Assembly: GCF_040448675.1 (NCBI RefSeq)
Contig: NZ_CP159289.1
Location: forward strand, 1,860,001 to 1,924,000
Length of the DNA stretch: 64,000 nt
Direction: 5' to 3'
From: Dyadobacter sp. 676
GTDB lineage: Bacteria; Bacteroidota; Bacteroidia; Cytophagales; Spirosomataceae
Shown one piece after another: positions 46,358-54,574 of the stretch (position 1 is its first letter; the number at the start of each line of letters is the position of its first letter). Both the position numbers and the translations under genes were made by a program. The notes under the pieces are model-generated. The model saw only the letters and a program-made list of their open reading frames with translations. It was not told the origin of the DNA and did no database searches.

Positions 46358-47503
46358 ATGACAACACATACCATTGGCATTATCATGAACGGCGTAACCG
46401 GCCGTATGGGTACCAACCAGCATTTATTGCGCTCCATCAAAGCCATTATCGAACAAGGCGGCGTGAAGATTTCTTCCGATGAAGCGATTATGCCGGACCC
46501 GATCCTGGTGGGCCGCAACGAGGCCAAGCTCCAGGCGCTTTGCAAACAGTCGGGCGTTCAGAAATACACGACCGACCTCGATTCGGTGATGTCCGATCCG
46601 CATTATCAAATCTATTTTGATGCGCAGGTGACCGGTCGGCGTGCGGCGGCTGTGAAAAAGGCCATTCAGGCTGGAAAGCATATTTATTGTGAAAAACCGA
46701 CCGGTACTACTACCGAAGAGGCATTGGAACTGTATGATCTTGCTACGAAGGCCGGTTTGAAAAACGGTGTGGTACAGGATAAACTCTGGCTGCCGGGTTT
46801 GGTAAAACTAAAAAGACTGATGGAAGCCGGCTTCTTCGGAAAAGTCCTTTCGGTACGCGGCGAGTTTGGTTACTGGGTTTTCGAAGGGACCAGCATTCCG
46901 GCCCAACGGCCTTCGTGGAACTACCGCAAGGAAGACGACGGCGGTATTATCGTGGATATGCTTTGCCACTGGCGTTACGTACTCGATAACCTGTTCGGAA
47001 AAGTAAAAGCCGTTTCCTGTCTGGGCGCAACGCACATTCCCGAGCGCGTGGACGAGAATGGTAACACGTATAAATGTACGGCCGACGATGCCTGCTACGC
47101 CACCTTCGAGCTGGAAAGCGACGTGATTGCCCATTTCAACTCTTCGTGGACGGTGCGCGTGCGCCGCGACGACCTGCTCACGCTGCAAGTGGACGGAACG
47201 CATGGCTCCGCTGTCGCCGGTCTGCGCGACTGCTACATCCAACATTACGGCAACACGCCGAAGCCCGTCTGGAACCCCGACATTCCACAGCCGATCCCGT
47301 TCTTCGACGGCTGGTCGAAAGTGCCTGAGCAGGAGATTTACGACAACGCGTTCAAGGCGCAATGGGAGCTCTTCCTCAAACACATTGTAAAAGACACCCC
47401 TTTTCCATGGGATCTGAAAGCGGGTGCCCGTGGTGTGCAGCTCGCCGAGAAGGGCCTCGAAAGTTGGGAAAAACGCCAATGGGTTGATGTGGAGGAACTA
47501 TGA
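46358..47503 (+). CDS. Gfo/Idh/MocA-family oxidoreductase
   Basis: 381 residues, cytoplasmic (no signal peptide). N-terminal Rossmann start HTIGIIMNGVTGRMGTNQHL; HIYCEKPTGTT contains the EKP motif with the lysine expected in the active site; FDAQVTGRRAAAVKKAI is the usual helix. The C-terminal domain ends ARGVQLAEKGLES. It catalyses NAD(P)-dependent oxidation or reduction of a sugar or polyol. It ends in an ATGA overlap (47500-47503) with the SDR gene, so the two are coupled. It lies 6 bp after the isomerase gene. Confidence 0.9.
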   Translation: MTTHTIGIIMNGVTGRMGTNQHLLRSIKAIIEQGGVKISSDEAIMPDPILVGRNEAKLQALCKQSGVQKYTTDLDSVMSDPHYQIYFDAQVTGRRAAAVKKAIQAGKHIYCEKPTGTTTEEALELYDLATKAGLKNGVVQDKLWLPGLVKLKRLMEAGFFGKVLSVRGEFGYWVFEGTSIPAQRPSWNYRKEDDGGIIVDMLCHWRYVLDNLFGKVKAVSCLGATHIPERVDENGNTYKCTADDACYATFELESDVIAHFNSSWTVRVRRDDLLTLQVDGTHGSAVAGLRDCYIQHYGNTPKPVWNPDIPQPIPFFDGWSKVPEQEIYDNAFKAQWELFLKHIVKDTPFPWDLKAGARGVQLAEKGLESWEKRQWVDVEEL

Positions 47504-48270
47504 AAAAGACCGCATTAATCACCGGCGGAAGCCGTGGCATCGGCTTTGGCATTGCCAGGGCGCTAGCCAAAGAAGGATATAACCTGGCCATCAACGGCGT
47601 CCGCGACGAAGCCGGCGCTGCGGCGGCACTCAATGAATTGCGGGAGCTCGGCGCCGAAGTAGCCTATTGCCAGGGAAGCATCGCCGATGCCGCCGACCGC
47701 GAAGCCATTATCGAAAAGGCCTATTCCGTTTTCGGGCAGATCAACCTGCTTGTCAATAACGCCGGCATAGCGCCCCGCGTAAGGCTCGATGTTCTCGAAA
47801 CGACCATCGGGAATTACCGGGAAGTAATGACGACCAATCTCGAAGGCCCGTTCTTTTTTACCCAAGCTATCGGCAAACGTATGGCGGCGGCGAAACAGGA
47901 CAACCATGCATTCGAAGCAGCGATCATTTTCGTCACATCCATCTCGGCTACCGTGGCATCCGTCAATCGGGGTGAATATTGTATTTCAAAAGCCGGGCTT
48001 GCGATGACCAACCTGCTTTTCGCCGTGCGGATGGCCGAGTACAATATTCCGGTTTATGAAATCCGTCCGGGTATTATTGCTACGGACATGACTTCCAAAG
48101 TACAGGAGAAATACGACAACCTGTTCCAAAGCGGCATTGCATTGCAGCCGCGCTGGGGCACGCCGGAGGACGTCGGCAAGGCAGTGGCTTCGCTAACAAG
48201 AGGCGATTTCCCCTACTCCACCGGCCAGGTAATCGGCGTGGACGGCGGAATGCTGATCGACAGATTGTAA
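47500..48270 (+). CDS. Short-chain dehydrogenase/reductase, often called 3-ketoacyl-ACP reductase
   Basis: 256 residues. Classical SDR: TGGSRGIGFGIARAL cofactor loop near residue 8, NNAGIAPR, the catalytic Ser in the ITSISATVAS segment, and YCISK (Y-x3-K) near residue 157. The C-terminus GQVIGVDGGMLI is typical. The name 3-ketoacyl-ACP reductase is a default; given the neighbours, a sugar or KduD-like keto-deoxy-gluconate dehydrogenase is a better guess. The start overlaps the Gfo/Idh stop by ATGA. A self-complementary repeat follows it. Confidence 0.9.
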   Translation: MKKTALITGGSRGIGFGIARALAKEGYNLAINGVRDEAGAAAALNELRELGAEVAYCQGSIADAADREAIIEKAYSVFGQINLLVNNAGIAPRVRLDVLETTIGNYREVMTTNLEGPFFFTQAIGKRMAAAKQDNHAFEAAIIFVTSISATVASVNRGEYCISKAGLAMTNLLFAVRMAEYNIPVYEIRPGIIATDMTSKVQEKYDNLFQSGIALQPRWGTPEDVGKAVASLTRGDFPYSTGQVIGVDGGMLIDRL

Positions 48271-48391
48271 GGTAGTCAGGGATTGTCAGGTGTCAAGCGT
48301 AGTCAGTCATTGTAACTTCAGTCATTGACGTACACAATGACAGTCCATGACTACACATGACAACCCTTGACCACACCTGACAGCCTCTGAC
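48271..48391. repeat. Self-complementary array of GTCA(G/T)-type words
   Basis: Left arm (48271-48315) is made of GTAGTCAGG, TTGTCAGGTGTCA and AGTCAGTCATTG; the right arm (48336-48391) holds the complementary CAATGACAGTCCATGACTACACATGACA and CACACCTGACAG words. Together they can form a long imperfect hairpin after the SDR stop and before the MFS gene. Confidence 0.7.
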
Positions 48392-48440
48392 CTGAAGAAT
48401 CCGGCGGTCAAAAAAGAATTGATTGACATTTCCATAACAT

Positions 48441-48473
48441 TAGGCCGACGGCCGAAAGCCGAAAGCCGAAGTA
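48441..48473 (+). repeat. Short GCCGAAA tandem array
   Basis: GGCCGACGGCCGAAAGCCGAAAGCCGAAG has three to four copies of a heptamer GCCGAAA close to the MFS start (48486). It may be a remnant of the same kind of simple repeats as the array at 48271. Confidence 0.5.
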
Positions 48474-48485
48474 AAACCTAACCCT

Positions 48486-49731
48486 ATGTCAACAACAACC
48501 AACAATTCCCAACCTTCGCTGCTTTCGCAGTTGTTGCAAATACCTGTAATCGTAGCTGCACTGGGCTACCTGGTCGATATGTACGACCTCTTTTTGTTCA
48601 GTGTGGTGCGGGTGCCGAGCCTGAAAGCCCTGAATGTCGCCGACGATCAGTTGCTCAGCGAGGGCATCAGTTTGTTGAATTATCAAATGGCGGGAATGCT
48701 GATCGGCGGCGTGTTGTGGGGAATAATAGCCGATAAAAGAGGCCGGCTTTCCGTTCTTTTCGGGTCCATTATCATGTATTCGCTCGCTAATATCGGCAAC
48801 GGTTTTGTGTCTTCGCTTGATCAGTATGCGGTTCTTCGCTTTATTGCAGGCGTGGGCCTCGCCGGAGAGCTTGGGGCCGGGATTACGCTCGTAACCGAGG
48901 TATTGCCAAAGGAAATACGCGGCTATGGCACTACATTGGTAGCGACATTGGGTGTTTTAGGTGCAATTCTGGCTTATTTCGTAGCCGATTTATTCGCGTG
49001 GCGCGTATCCTATTTTGTAGGTGGCGGCATGGGTTTGTTGCTTTTGGTATTACGGTTCAATGTTTTTGAGTCGGGCATGTTCAAACATGCCAAGGAGCGT
49101 TCGGTGGACCGGGGGGAACATTATGATGATTCTGCTGAACGGCAAACGCCTCGGCAAATACCTGATGGCGATCCTGGTAGGTTTACCGATCTGGTTTGTT
49201 GTGGGAATTCTGATTACCTTTTCGCCGGAATTCGGGGCGGCGAAGGGCATCGAGGGCATCAATGCGGGAAAGGCGGTTATGCTGGCTTTTTCAGGGCAAG
49301 TTGGCGGAGACATCGTCAGTGGGTTACTAAGCCAGTATATGCGAAGCAGGAAGAAGGTAATCAGGCTCTTTATCGTGCTTTCGCTTGCCATGGTAATCGG
49401 TTATTTACTTATTCCGATGCAAGATTTGTTCTCTTTCTACTTGCTTTGTACCTTGCTGGGATTCTGTAATGGATACTGGACGTTGTTCATTACCATTGCC
49501 GCGGAACTGTTCGGTACGAATCTCCGGGCAACCGTGGCGACAACAGTACCTAATTTCGTGCGCGGCGCAACGATTCCGCTTGCAGCGCTGTTTGTGAGTT
49601 TCAAACCCGACCTGGGCGTGATTCAGAGCGGGCTGGTAATAGGCGTGGCAACCGCACTGGTGGCATTGCTGGCCTTATATTTCCTGGAAGAGACATTTAC
49701 AAAGGATATGGACTTTGTAGAAAAAGAATAG
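48486..49731 (+). CDS. MFS transporter (sugar/metabolite:H+ symporter type, frameshifted)
   Basis: About 414 residues after repair, the usual size for 12-helix MFS proteins. Start ATG 48486 (MSTTTNNSQPSLLSQ). Signature GGVLWGIIADKRGRLSVLF in the loop between helices 2 and 3 and GLAGELGAGITLVTEVLPKEIRGYG around helix 4-5 place it with metabolite or aromatic acid:H+ symporters. The frame breaks in a run of six Gs (49111-49116); taking one out joins ERSVDRG to NIMMILLNGKRLGKYL and continues to 49731 (VEKE). It lies in the gene cluster after SDR and likely imports the sugar handled by GH88 and its partners. Confidence 0.88.
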
Positions 49732-49756
49732 TTTCGGTTTTAGTTTTAGTTAAAAG

Positions 49757-49788
49757 CGGCCCCCACAGATGGAGGGCCGTTTTTTTTA
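49757..49788 (+). terminator. Intrinsic terminator after the MFS gene
   Basis: CGGCCC pairs with GGGCCG around a short loop and is followed by eight Ts (49780-49787), 26 bp after the MFS stop. Confidence 0.7.
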
Positions 49789-49960
49789 ACAGTTATTAAC
49801 ACTTTTCCAAGCAACACTCCCGCACCATTCCCCGTCTCTTGGTTAAATTTTGAAAATAGCCATGAGATACCGTTTAATTGCTTACGCTGGGAATCAACCT
49901 CTTGTCCCACCCGAAACCCCGCTCGTGTACTTTGTTTACCGGGGTACACGGGCGTAATCT

Positions 49961-49968
49961 TACTTTTG
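49961..49968 (+). promoter_or_regulatory. Putative -7 element for the exported-protein gene at 50020
   Basis: TACTTTTG matches TAnnTTTG, 51 bp upstream of the ATG. TTG at 49932-49934 lies 26 nt upstream, longer than usual. Confidence 0.45.
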
Positions 49969-50019
49969 TCGTGTTCTTAAAATAGAACAAAACTTATAGC
50001 CATAAAAAATAAAATAGCC

Positions 50020-50400
50020 ATGAAAACAACAGTCAAAACCTTCATCTGCGCATTTGCGCTCGCAACCGCTTCTTTCACCGCCGGCGCGGCCGACAAAGAG
50101 GCAAAAAAAGCTTCCACTTTCGGAACCGGTGTTTACGCCACCAAAACAGGCAAGATCAATGTGCTTGTCGACAAGGCCAACACCGATTCCAAGACGACAT
50201 TGTTGCTCAGGGACGCCGACGGAACCATCGTATATCGGGAAACGATTTCGAAAGACCACAAAAAATTCGGACGCACCCTGAACCTCGATGCGATGGATCC
50301 AGGGAAATACAAGCTGGACATCATTTGCGGCAACGAAATCCAGACCAAGACTTTCGAACTGGCCGAGCAAAAAGTAGAACGTATTCTTACAGTTAATTAA
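50020..50400 (+). CDS. Small exported protein of unknown function
   Basis: 126 residues with a signal peptide (MKTTVKTFICAFALATASFTAGAA, cut near residue 24). The rest has a single beta-sandwich-like domain with NVLVDKANTDSKTTLLLRD and KYKLDIICGNEIQTKTFEL, reminiscent of the DUF3244-like or Por-secretion C-terminal beta folds, but with no clear T9SS sorting signal. It stands alone between two terminators. I do not recognise a family, so function is left open. Confidence 0.85.
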   Translation: MKTTVKTFICAFALATASFTAGAADKEAKKASTFGTGVYATKTGKINVLVDKANTDSKTTLLLRDADGTIVYRETISKDHKKFGRTLNLDAMDPGKYKLDIICGNEIQTKTFELAEQKVERILTVN

Positions 50401-50426
50401 GGTTCAAATATATCGTTTCGTTTCGG

Positions 50427-50462
50427 GCGGCACCTTCCATTGCGGGAGGTGCCGCTTTTTTT
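50427..50462 (+). terminator. Intrinsic terminator
   Basis: GCGGCACCT (50427-50435) pairs with AGGTGCCGC (50447-50455) and is followed by seven Ts, 26 bp after the exported protein gene. Confidence 0.85.
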
Positions 50463-50532
50463 GTATACCTCAGGATAATTTTCCTGTTACCTATTTCAAA
50501 ACCGGCGTATCAATAGAAAGCGGAATAAACGT

Positions 50533-51176
50533 TTGATAGAGGCTGTTAACCAACTCATCGAAGACCTTGACCACGAGCGGGTTCTGCTCGCAGACCGGCA
50601 TTTGAGGCTACAACAGGAAACTCAACCTGATCTGCGCCCAACCCGAAAAGCGATAAGTGATCTAATAGTAGAATTTGAGGCAAGATGCTGGTCCGATGAA
50701 GACCTGGTAACCGATGCCCAAATGGAGGAAAGCGAAGCCGCAAAAATTCAGGCCGAAAAAGAGTATGCATTTCTCCGGAAACGGAATAAGCTGATTCTCG
50801 CAAAGCTTCAAGAACTTTCATTAAAACAAAAAGACCTTGCGCTCCTATTAAATCACAGCAAATCCTATACTTCTGAATTGCTGAACGGCATCAGGCCGTT
50901 TTCGACCAATGACTTAAAATTGATTCATTTACTCTTCGAAATCCCGCTCACAGATCTTATCATCACAATCCCCTCACAGGAAACATTAAGCCGATTGGAA
51001 ACTGCAATAGATAAAATCTCTTCCTTGAACCCAAAGGCTAGCATGCTACGCGAAACGCTTGCGAAACGCCCGGAGCAAACGGGTTACTGCCGGAAAATTG
51101 GGATGAGGACGATTTGCAGGAAGAAACTCAACAGGAAGAACATGTTGGCGACAAATTAACACTTTCAAATAAATGA
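50533..51176 (+). CDS. XRE-family HTH regulator, HigA-antitoxin-like (probably frameshifted)
   Basis: Charged N-terminal helices (LIEDLDHERVLLADRHLRL), then EKEYAFLRKRNKLILAKLQEL leading into the helix-turn-helix LSLKQKDLALLLNHSKSYTSELLNGIRPFS. The frame ends in a basic, odd tail at 51159. Adding one base in AAA at 51077-51079 gives ...PEQNGLLPENWDEDDLQEE and a stop at 51176, an acidic ending more like a normal protein; total length divisible by three (214 residues). I therefore extend to 51176, as inference. Such proteins are often antitoxins of HigBA pairs, but I see no toxin gene beside it. Start TTG 50533 is uncertain; the frame is open to 50479. Confidence 0.6.
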
Positions 51177-51254
51177 GTTACTAAATTTCAAGGAGATCGA
51201 TAGCACAGCTCACTTTTTGCCTTTTGAATATTCAATTTAAAATCACTCATTACT

Positions 51255-52367
51255 ATGGATACCCGTCGAGATTTCCTGCAAAAACTATCCCTGGGCATCG
51301 GCGCAACGGCGTTGAGCGACCTCCCTGCATCCGCAAAGGAGCTGTATTCCGGCCCGAAGGCCGACAAGCAGTTGCGCGTGGCATTAATGGGGCTGGGAAG
51401 TTACGCTACCCGCGTAGCGGAGGCGATGAAGGACTGCAAAATGGCGACGCTGGTCGGCGCGGTTTCGGGTACGCCTTCAAAACTCGAAACCTGGAAACAG
51501 AAATACAATATCCCCGGGAAGAATACCTACAACTACGAGACGGTAAGCGGGATCAAAGACAATCCGGACATCGACCTTGTGTACATTACCACGCCTAACT
51601 CGTTGCACCATAAGCACGTATTGCAAATTGCCGCGGCCGGCAAACACGTACTTTGTGAAAAACCCGTCGCCGACAATGCGCAGCAAACCCGCGAGATGAT
51701 CGCCGCGTGTAAAAAGGCCGGCGTGAAGTTCTATATCGGCTACCGGATGCATTTCGAACCGCATACGCGTGAGCTTATACGCATGCGCGAGGCCGGGGAG
51801 CTGGGCAAGATATTGCATGTGAACAACTATATGGGATTCAAATCCGGCGACCCAAACCAATGGCGACTGAAAAAATCCCTCGCGGGCGGCGGGGCAATGA
51901 TGGACGTGGGGATTTATGCACTCAATGGTGCCCGCTACGCAACCGGCGAGGAGCCGATTTGGGTCACGGCGCAGGAAACGAAAACCGACCCCGTCAAATT
52001 CAGGGAGGTAGACGAGACGATCATGTTCCAGCTGGGGTTCCCAAGCGGCATCGTGGCGAGTTGCGGCACGACCTACGCATTCAACAATTATGAGCGGTTG
52101 TATGTGATCGGAGAAAAGGGATTTGTAGAACTGAGCCCTGCATTCGGCTACGGGCCCATCAAAGGCCGCACACACCTCGGCCCGATGAACCAGCCCGTGG
52201 TTACGCACCAGACACTTCAAATGGACGGTATCGCCGATATTATCCTCAACAACAAACCGGATCCGAATGTGACTGGGGAGGAGGGTTTGAAAGATATGAT
52301 CGTGGTAGATGCGGTATACGAGTCAATCCGCAAAGGCGGGGCTAAAATTATGCTCGCTGGAAAATAA
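51255..52367 (+). CDS. Gfo/Idh/MocA-family oxidoreductase with Tat-like signal
   Basis: 370 residues. The N-terminus (MDTRRDFLQKLSLGIGATAL) has a twin-arginine motif and a hydrophobic stretch, so it is probably exported by the Tat system, already folded with its NAD(P) cofactor. Rossmann core follows: LRVALMGLGSYATRVAEAM; HVLCEKPVADN is the EKP motif with lysine; the C-terminal sheet domain has ALNGARYATGEEPIWVTAQE. Related periplasmic family members act on sugars or sugar derivatives. It ends 3 bp before a small phosphatase gene. It is independent of the Gfo/Idh in the GH88 cluster and shares only the fold. Confidence 0.88.
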   Translation: MDTRRDFLQKLSLGIGATALSDLPASAKELYSGPKADKQLRVALMGLGSYATRVAEAMKDCKMATLVGAVSGTPSKLETWKQKYNIPGKNTYNYETVSGIKDNPDIDLVYITTPNSLHHKHVLQIAAAGKHVLCEKPVADNAQQTREMIAACKKAGVKFYIGYRMHFEPHTRELIRMREAGELGKILHVNNYMGFKSGDPNQWRLKKSLAGGGAMMDVGIYALNGARYATGEEPIWVTAQETKTDPVKFREVDETIMFQLGFPSGIVASCGTTYAFNNYERLYVIGEKGFVELSPAFGYGPIKGRTHLGPMNQPVVTHQTLQMDGIADIILNNKPDPNVTGEEGLKDMIVVDAVYESIRKGGAKIMLAGK

Positions 52368-52370
52368 TAT

Positions 52371-52707
52371 ATGCATCGTCCCAACATTCTGGTCATTTGC
52401 GGCAAGAACAAGCGCCGCAGCCGTACGGCCGAATACATTTTCAAAAACGACCCCCCGATTCAATATCCGGTCAGCCGGATTGAGCCCTCAGAGTAACAGA
52501 AAAATCTCTGAGAGCGATCTCAATTGGGCTGACATCACGCTGGTAATGGAAAGCGATCATAAATTCAAGATTCGGAAACTGTATACTCATCTGGATTTGC
52601 CGCCCATTCAAGTGCTCGATATCCCGGATGAATATGAATTTATGGATGAAGAGCTGATCGAAATCCTTACAACGAAAATCAATAGTCTGCTGGGAAACAC
52701 ATTTTGA
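52371..52707 (+). CDS. Low-molecular-weight protein tyrosine phosphatase-like protein (frameshifted)
   Basis: ATG 52371 is 3 bp after the Gfo/Idh stop. The first 27 codons give MHRPNILVICGKNKRRSRTAE, a P-loop in the LMW-PTP pattern (C-x5-R, Cys-Gly-Lys-Asn-Lys-Arg-Arg). The frame then breaks in a run of six Cs (52451-52456). Taking one out continues as DPRFNIRSAGLSPQSNRKISESDLNWADITLVME and DIPDEYEFMDEELIEILTTK, both signatures of a ~110-residue LMW-PTP-like family, with the D of DIPDEYEFMD as possible general acid. Total 111 residues, in a length divisible by three. It would dephosphorylate tyrosine or related groups in the cytoplasm. Enzyme activity is not certain. Confidence 0.78.
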
Positions 52708-52750
52708 GGCCTGAAAAGATGAAGAACGCGACGTAATGGTGATCGTGAAC

Positions 52751-52785
52751 AAAAGGCAACTGGTAGGATCCGGTTGCCTTTTATA
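52751..52785 (+). terminator. Intrinsic terminator
   Basis: AAAAGGCAAC (52751-52760) pairs with GTTGCCTTTT (52773-52782), 43 bp after the phosphatase gene, in front of the nitroreductase-like gene. Confidence 0.75.
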
Positions 52786-52833
52786 CTGTATTAACCTATT
52801 ATTACAACACGACATATCCAACACCATCGAGTC

Positions 52834-53400
52834 ATGAAAGACTACCCCCAAAGTGTGCGAAGAAAAGACCGCCAGGAGATCGACATCTCTTTCTTGCACG
52901 CAATTCTAAACAATGCGATGTCCTGCTCTATTGCCATAGAAAAGGAGGGTTATCCGTTAATCCACGTCGCGTTTTATCACTTCGACCAGGCAAACAATGA
53001 CATCGTCTTTCATTTCTCTAAGCATGGGCACGCAGGCGAGGAAATTACGGACGGAAAGAAAGCGAGCATTTCAGTATACAAATACGGCAGACTCTATACA
53101 GCAGCTAAGGCAGTTGATTTTGGTTGCGAATATCAAAGTGTGATGATCTACGGGACAATCAGAATTATCGAAAACGAAGAGGAACGAATGCAGGCGATGA
53201 ACGATTTCTTCGACCGGTATTTCAAACATATTCCCAAAGACGATTACGAGGCATTTACATCTGCGCAAAGCAAGCCTATTCACGTGGCCAAAATCCGTAT
53301 TGAACAATGGTTTGGAAAAGAACACGCGGTGCCGGCGTTGGCAATAGATGCATTTTACCCGGATTTCCCGGCAGTAATGAAACCGCGCGATACGCAATAG
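52834..53400 (+). CDS. Pyridoxamine 5'-phosphate oxidase-like flavoprotein (NimA-type)
   Basis: 188 residues, cytoplasmic. Split-barrel FMN-binding fold: AILNNAMSCSIAIEKEGYPLIHVAFYHFDQ, IVFHFSKHGHAGEEI, KASISVYKYGRLYTAAKAVDFGCEYQSVMIYGTIRII and FTSAQSKPIHVAKIRIEQWFGKE, which fit the NimA/PNPOx-like family. NimA members reduce nitroimidazole drugs; this gene may belong there or to another subgroup, so no drug phenotype is claimed. It is a single gene in its own region, with a terminator before it. Confidence 0.8.
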   Translation: MKDYPQSVRRKDRQEIDISFLHAILNNAMSCSIAIEKEGYPLIHVAFYHFDQANNDIVFHFSKHGHAGEEITDGKKASISVYKYGRLYTAAKAVDFGCEYQSVMIYGTIRIIENEEERMQAMNDFFDRYFKHIPKDDYEAFTSAQSKPIHVAKIRIEQWFGKEHAVPALAIDAFYPDFPAVMKPRDTQ

Positions 53401-53484
53401 CCCCCCACCATCAATCAGTAAAGCCCCAGCCATCCCGACTTTAATAAATTGACCCGGTTCGAAACAACGCCGGGCGCGTTTAAT

Positions 53485-54405
53485 ATGCAAAAATTCAAAA
53501 TCATTATCCCCATGCTGGCCGGCATTGCCGCGCTGTTTACTCCTGTTCTACTATCCGCACAAATTATGGATTCGAAATCAATCGTCGCGCCGGGAGCTCA
53601 GGTCGAAAAGCTGGGCAACGGGTACAAATTCACAGAAGGGCCCGTCGCGGACAAAGACGGTAATGTATTTTTTACCGATCAGCCTAACAACAAAATCATC
53701 CGCTGGGATGCCGAAACGGGCACATTCAGCACGTTTTCTGACAAAGCGGGCCGCGCCAACGGCATGTATTTTGACAAAAAAGGTAACCTCGTGGCTTGTT
53801 CGGACGAGGAAAATCAGGTTTGGTCCTTTGATAAAAAAGGTAATCCGACGGTCCTCGTTAAAGACTATCAAGGCAAGCTGCTCAATGGTCCAAACGACCT
53901 GTGGATCGATCCGAAAGGCGGTATTTATCTCACCGACCCTCTCTATAAACGCGATTACTGGAAACGCGACCCGGCCATGCAACAGGACGGCGAACATGTC
54001 TACTACCTCGCTCCGGACCATAAAAAGCTCATCCGCGTGGACGAAAGGTTGAAAAAACCGAACGGCATTATCGGAACTGCCGATGGCAAACGACTCTACG
54101 TGGCCGATATCGGCGACAACAAAACCTACGTTTACGACATCCGGAAGGACGGTACGCTTGCCAATCGCCAGCTTTTCGTCTCGAAAGGTTCCGATGGTAT
54201 GATCCTCGACGAAGAAGGCAATCTTTATATTACAGGCAACGGGGTTACCGTTTTCGACCCGTCGGGTACGCAGATTGCCCATTTTCCCGTACATAAAGGC
54301 TGGACGGCCAATGTGTGTTTCGGCGGGAAAAACCGGGACATGCTATTCATTACGGCCGAAACGGCGGTATATGGACTAAAAATGCGGGTCAAAGGTGTAA
54401 AATAA
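53485..54405 (+). CDS. SMP-30/gluconolactonase/LRE family exported protein
   Basis: About 306 residues from ATG 53485 (MQKFKIIIPMLAGIAALFTPVLLSAQ), a signal peptide; the TTG-type start further upstream is not needed. The rest is a six-bladed propeller of the SMP-30 family: GNGYKFTEGPVADKDGNVFFTDQPNNKII is the first blade, SDKAGRANGMYFDKKGNLVACSDEENQVW the next, and NGPNDLWIDPKGGIYLTDP and KKPNGIIGTADGKRLYVADIGDN carry the metal-binding Asn and Asp. Enzymes of this type hydrolyse sugar lactones, in the periplasm here. Substrate not known. Confidence 0.9.
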   Translation: MQKFKIIIPMLAGIAALFTPVLLSAQIMDSKSIVAPGAQVEKLGNGYKFTEGPVADKDGNVFFTDQPNNKIIRWDAETGTFSTFSDKAGRANGMYFDKKGNLVACSDEENQVWSFDKKGNPTVLVKDYQGKLLNGPNDLWIDPKGGIYLTDPLYKRDYWKRDPAMQQDGEHVYYLAPDHKKLIRVDERLKKPNGIIGTADGKRLYVADIGDNKTYVYDIRKDGTLANRQLFVSKGSDGMILDEEGNLYITGNGVTVFDPSGTQIAHFPVHKGWTANVCFGGKNRDMLFITAETAVYGLKMRVKGVK

Positions 54406-54421
54406 CGGCCCCGATTGCTGC

Positions 54422-54470
54422 AATGGCGGGATTTCCTGGTATTCCGGGACATTCCGCCATTCTTTTTTTA
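54422..54470 (+). terminator. Intrinsic terminator after the SMP-30 gene
   Basis: AATGGCGG (54422-54429) pairs with CCGCCATT (54454-54461), followed by CTTTTTTT. The stem is long with an internal loop, 17 bp after the gene. Confidence 0.7.
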
Positions 54471-54574
54471 CTCCGATGCAACGGTTTCGGAACATATATC
54501 GTCATGGACAAATACAATATTTTCATACTAGATCATTCGTCGGCTCGTTCCTGAACTAACCACACCCCCCGTCT

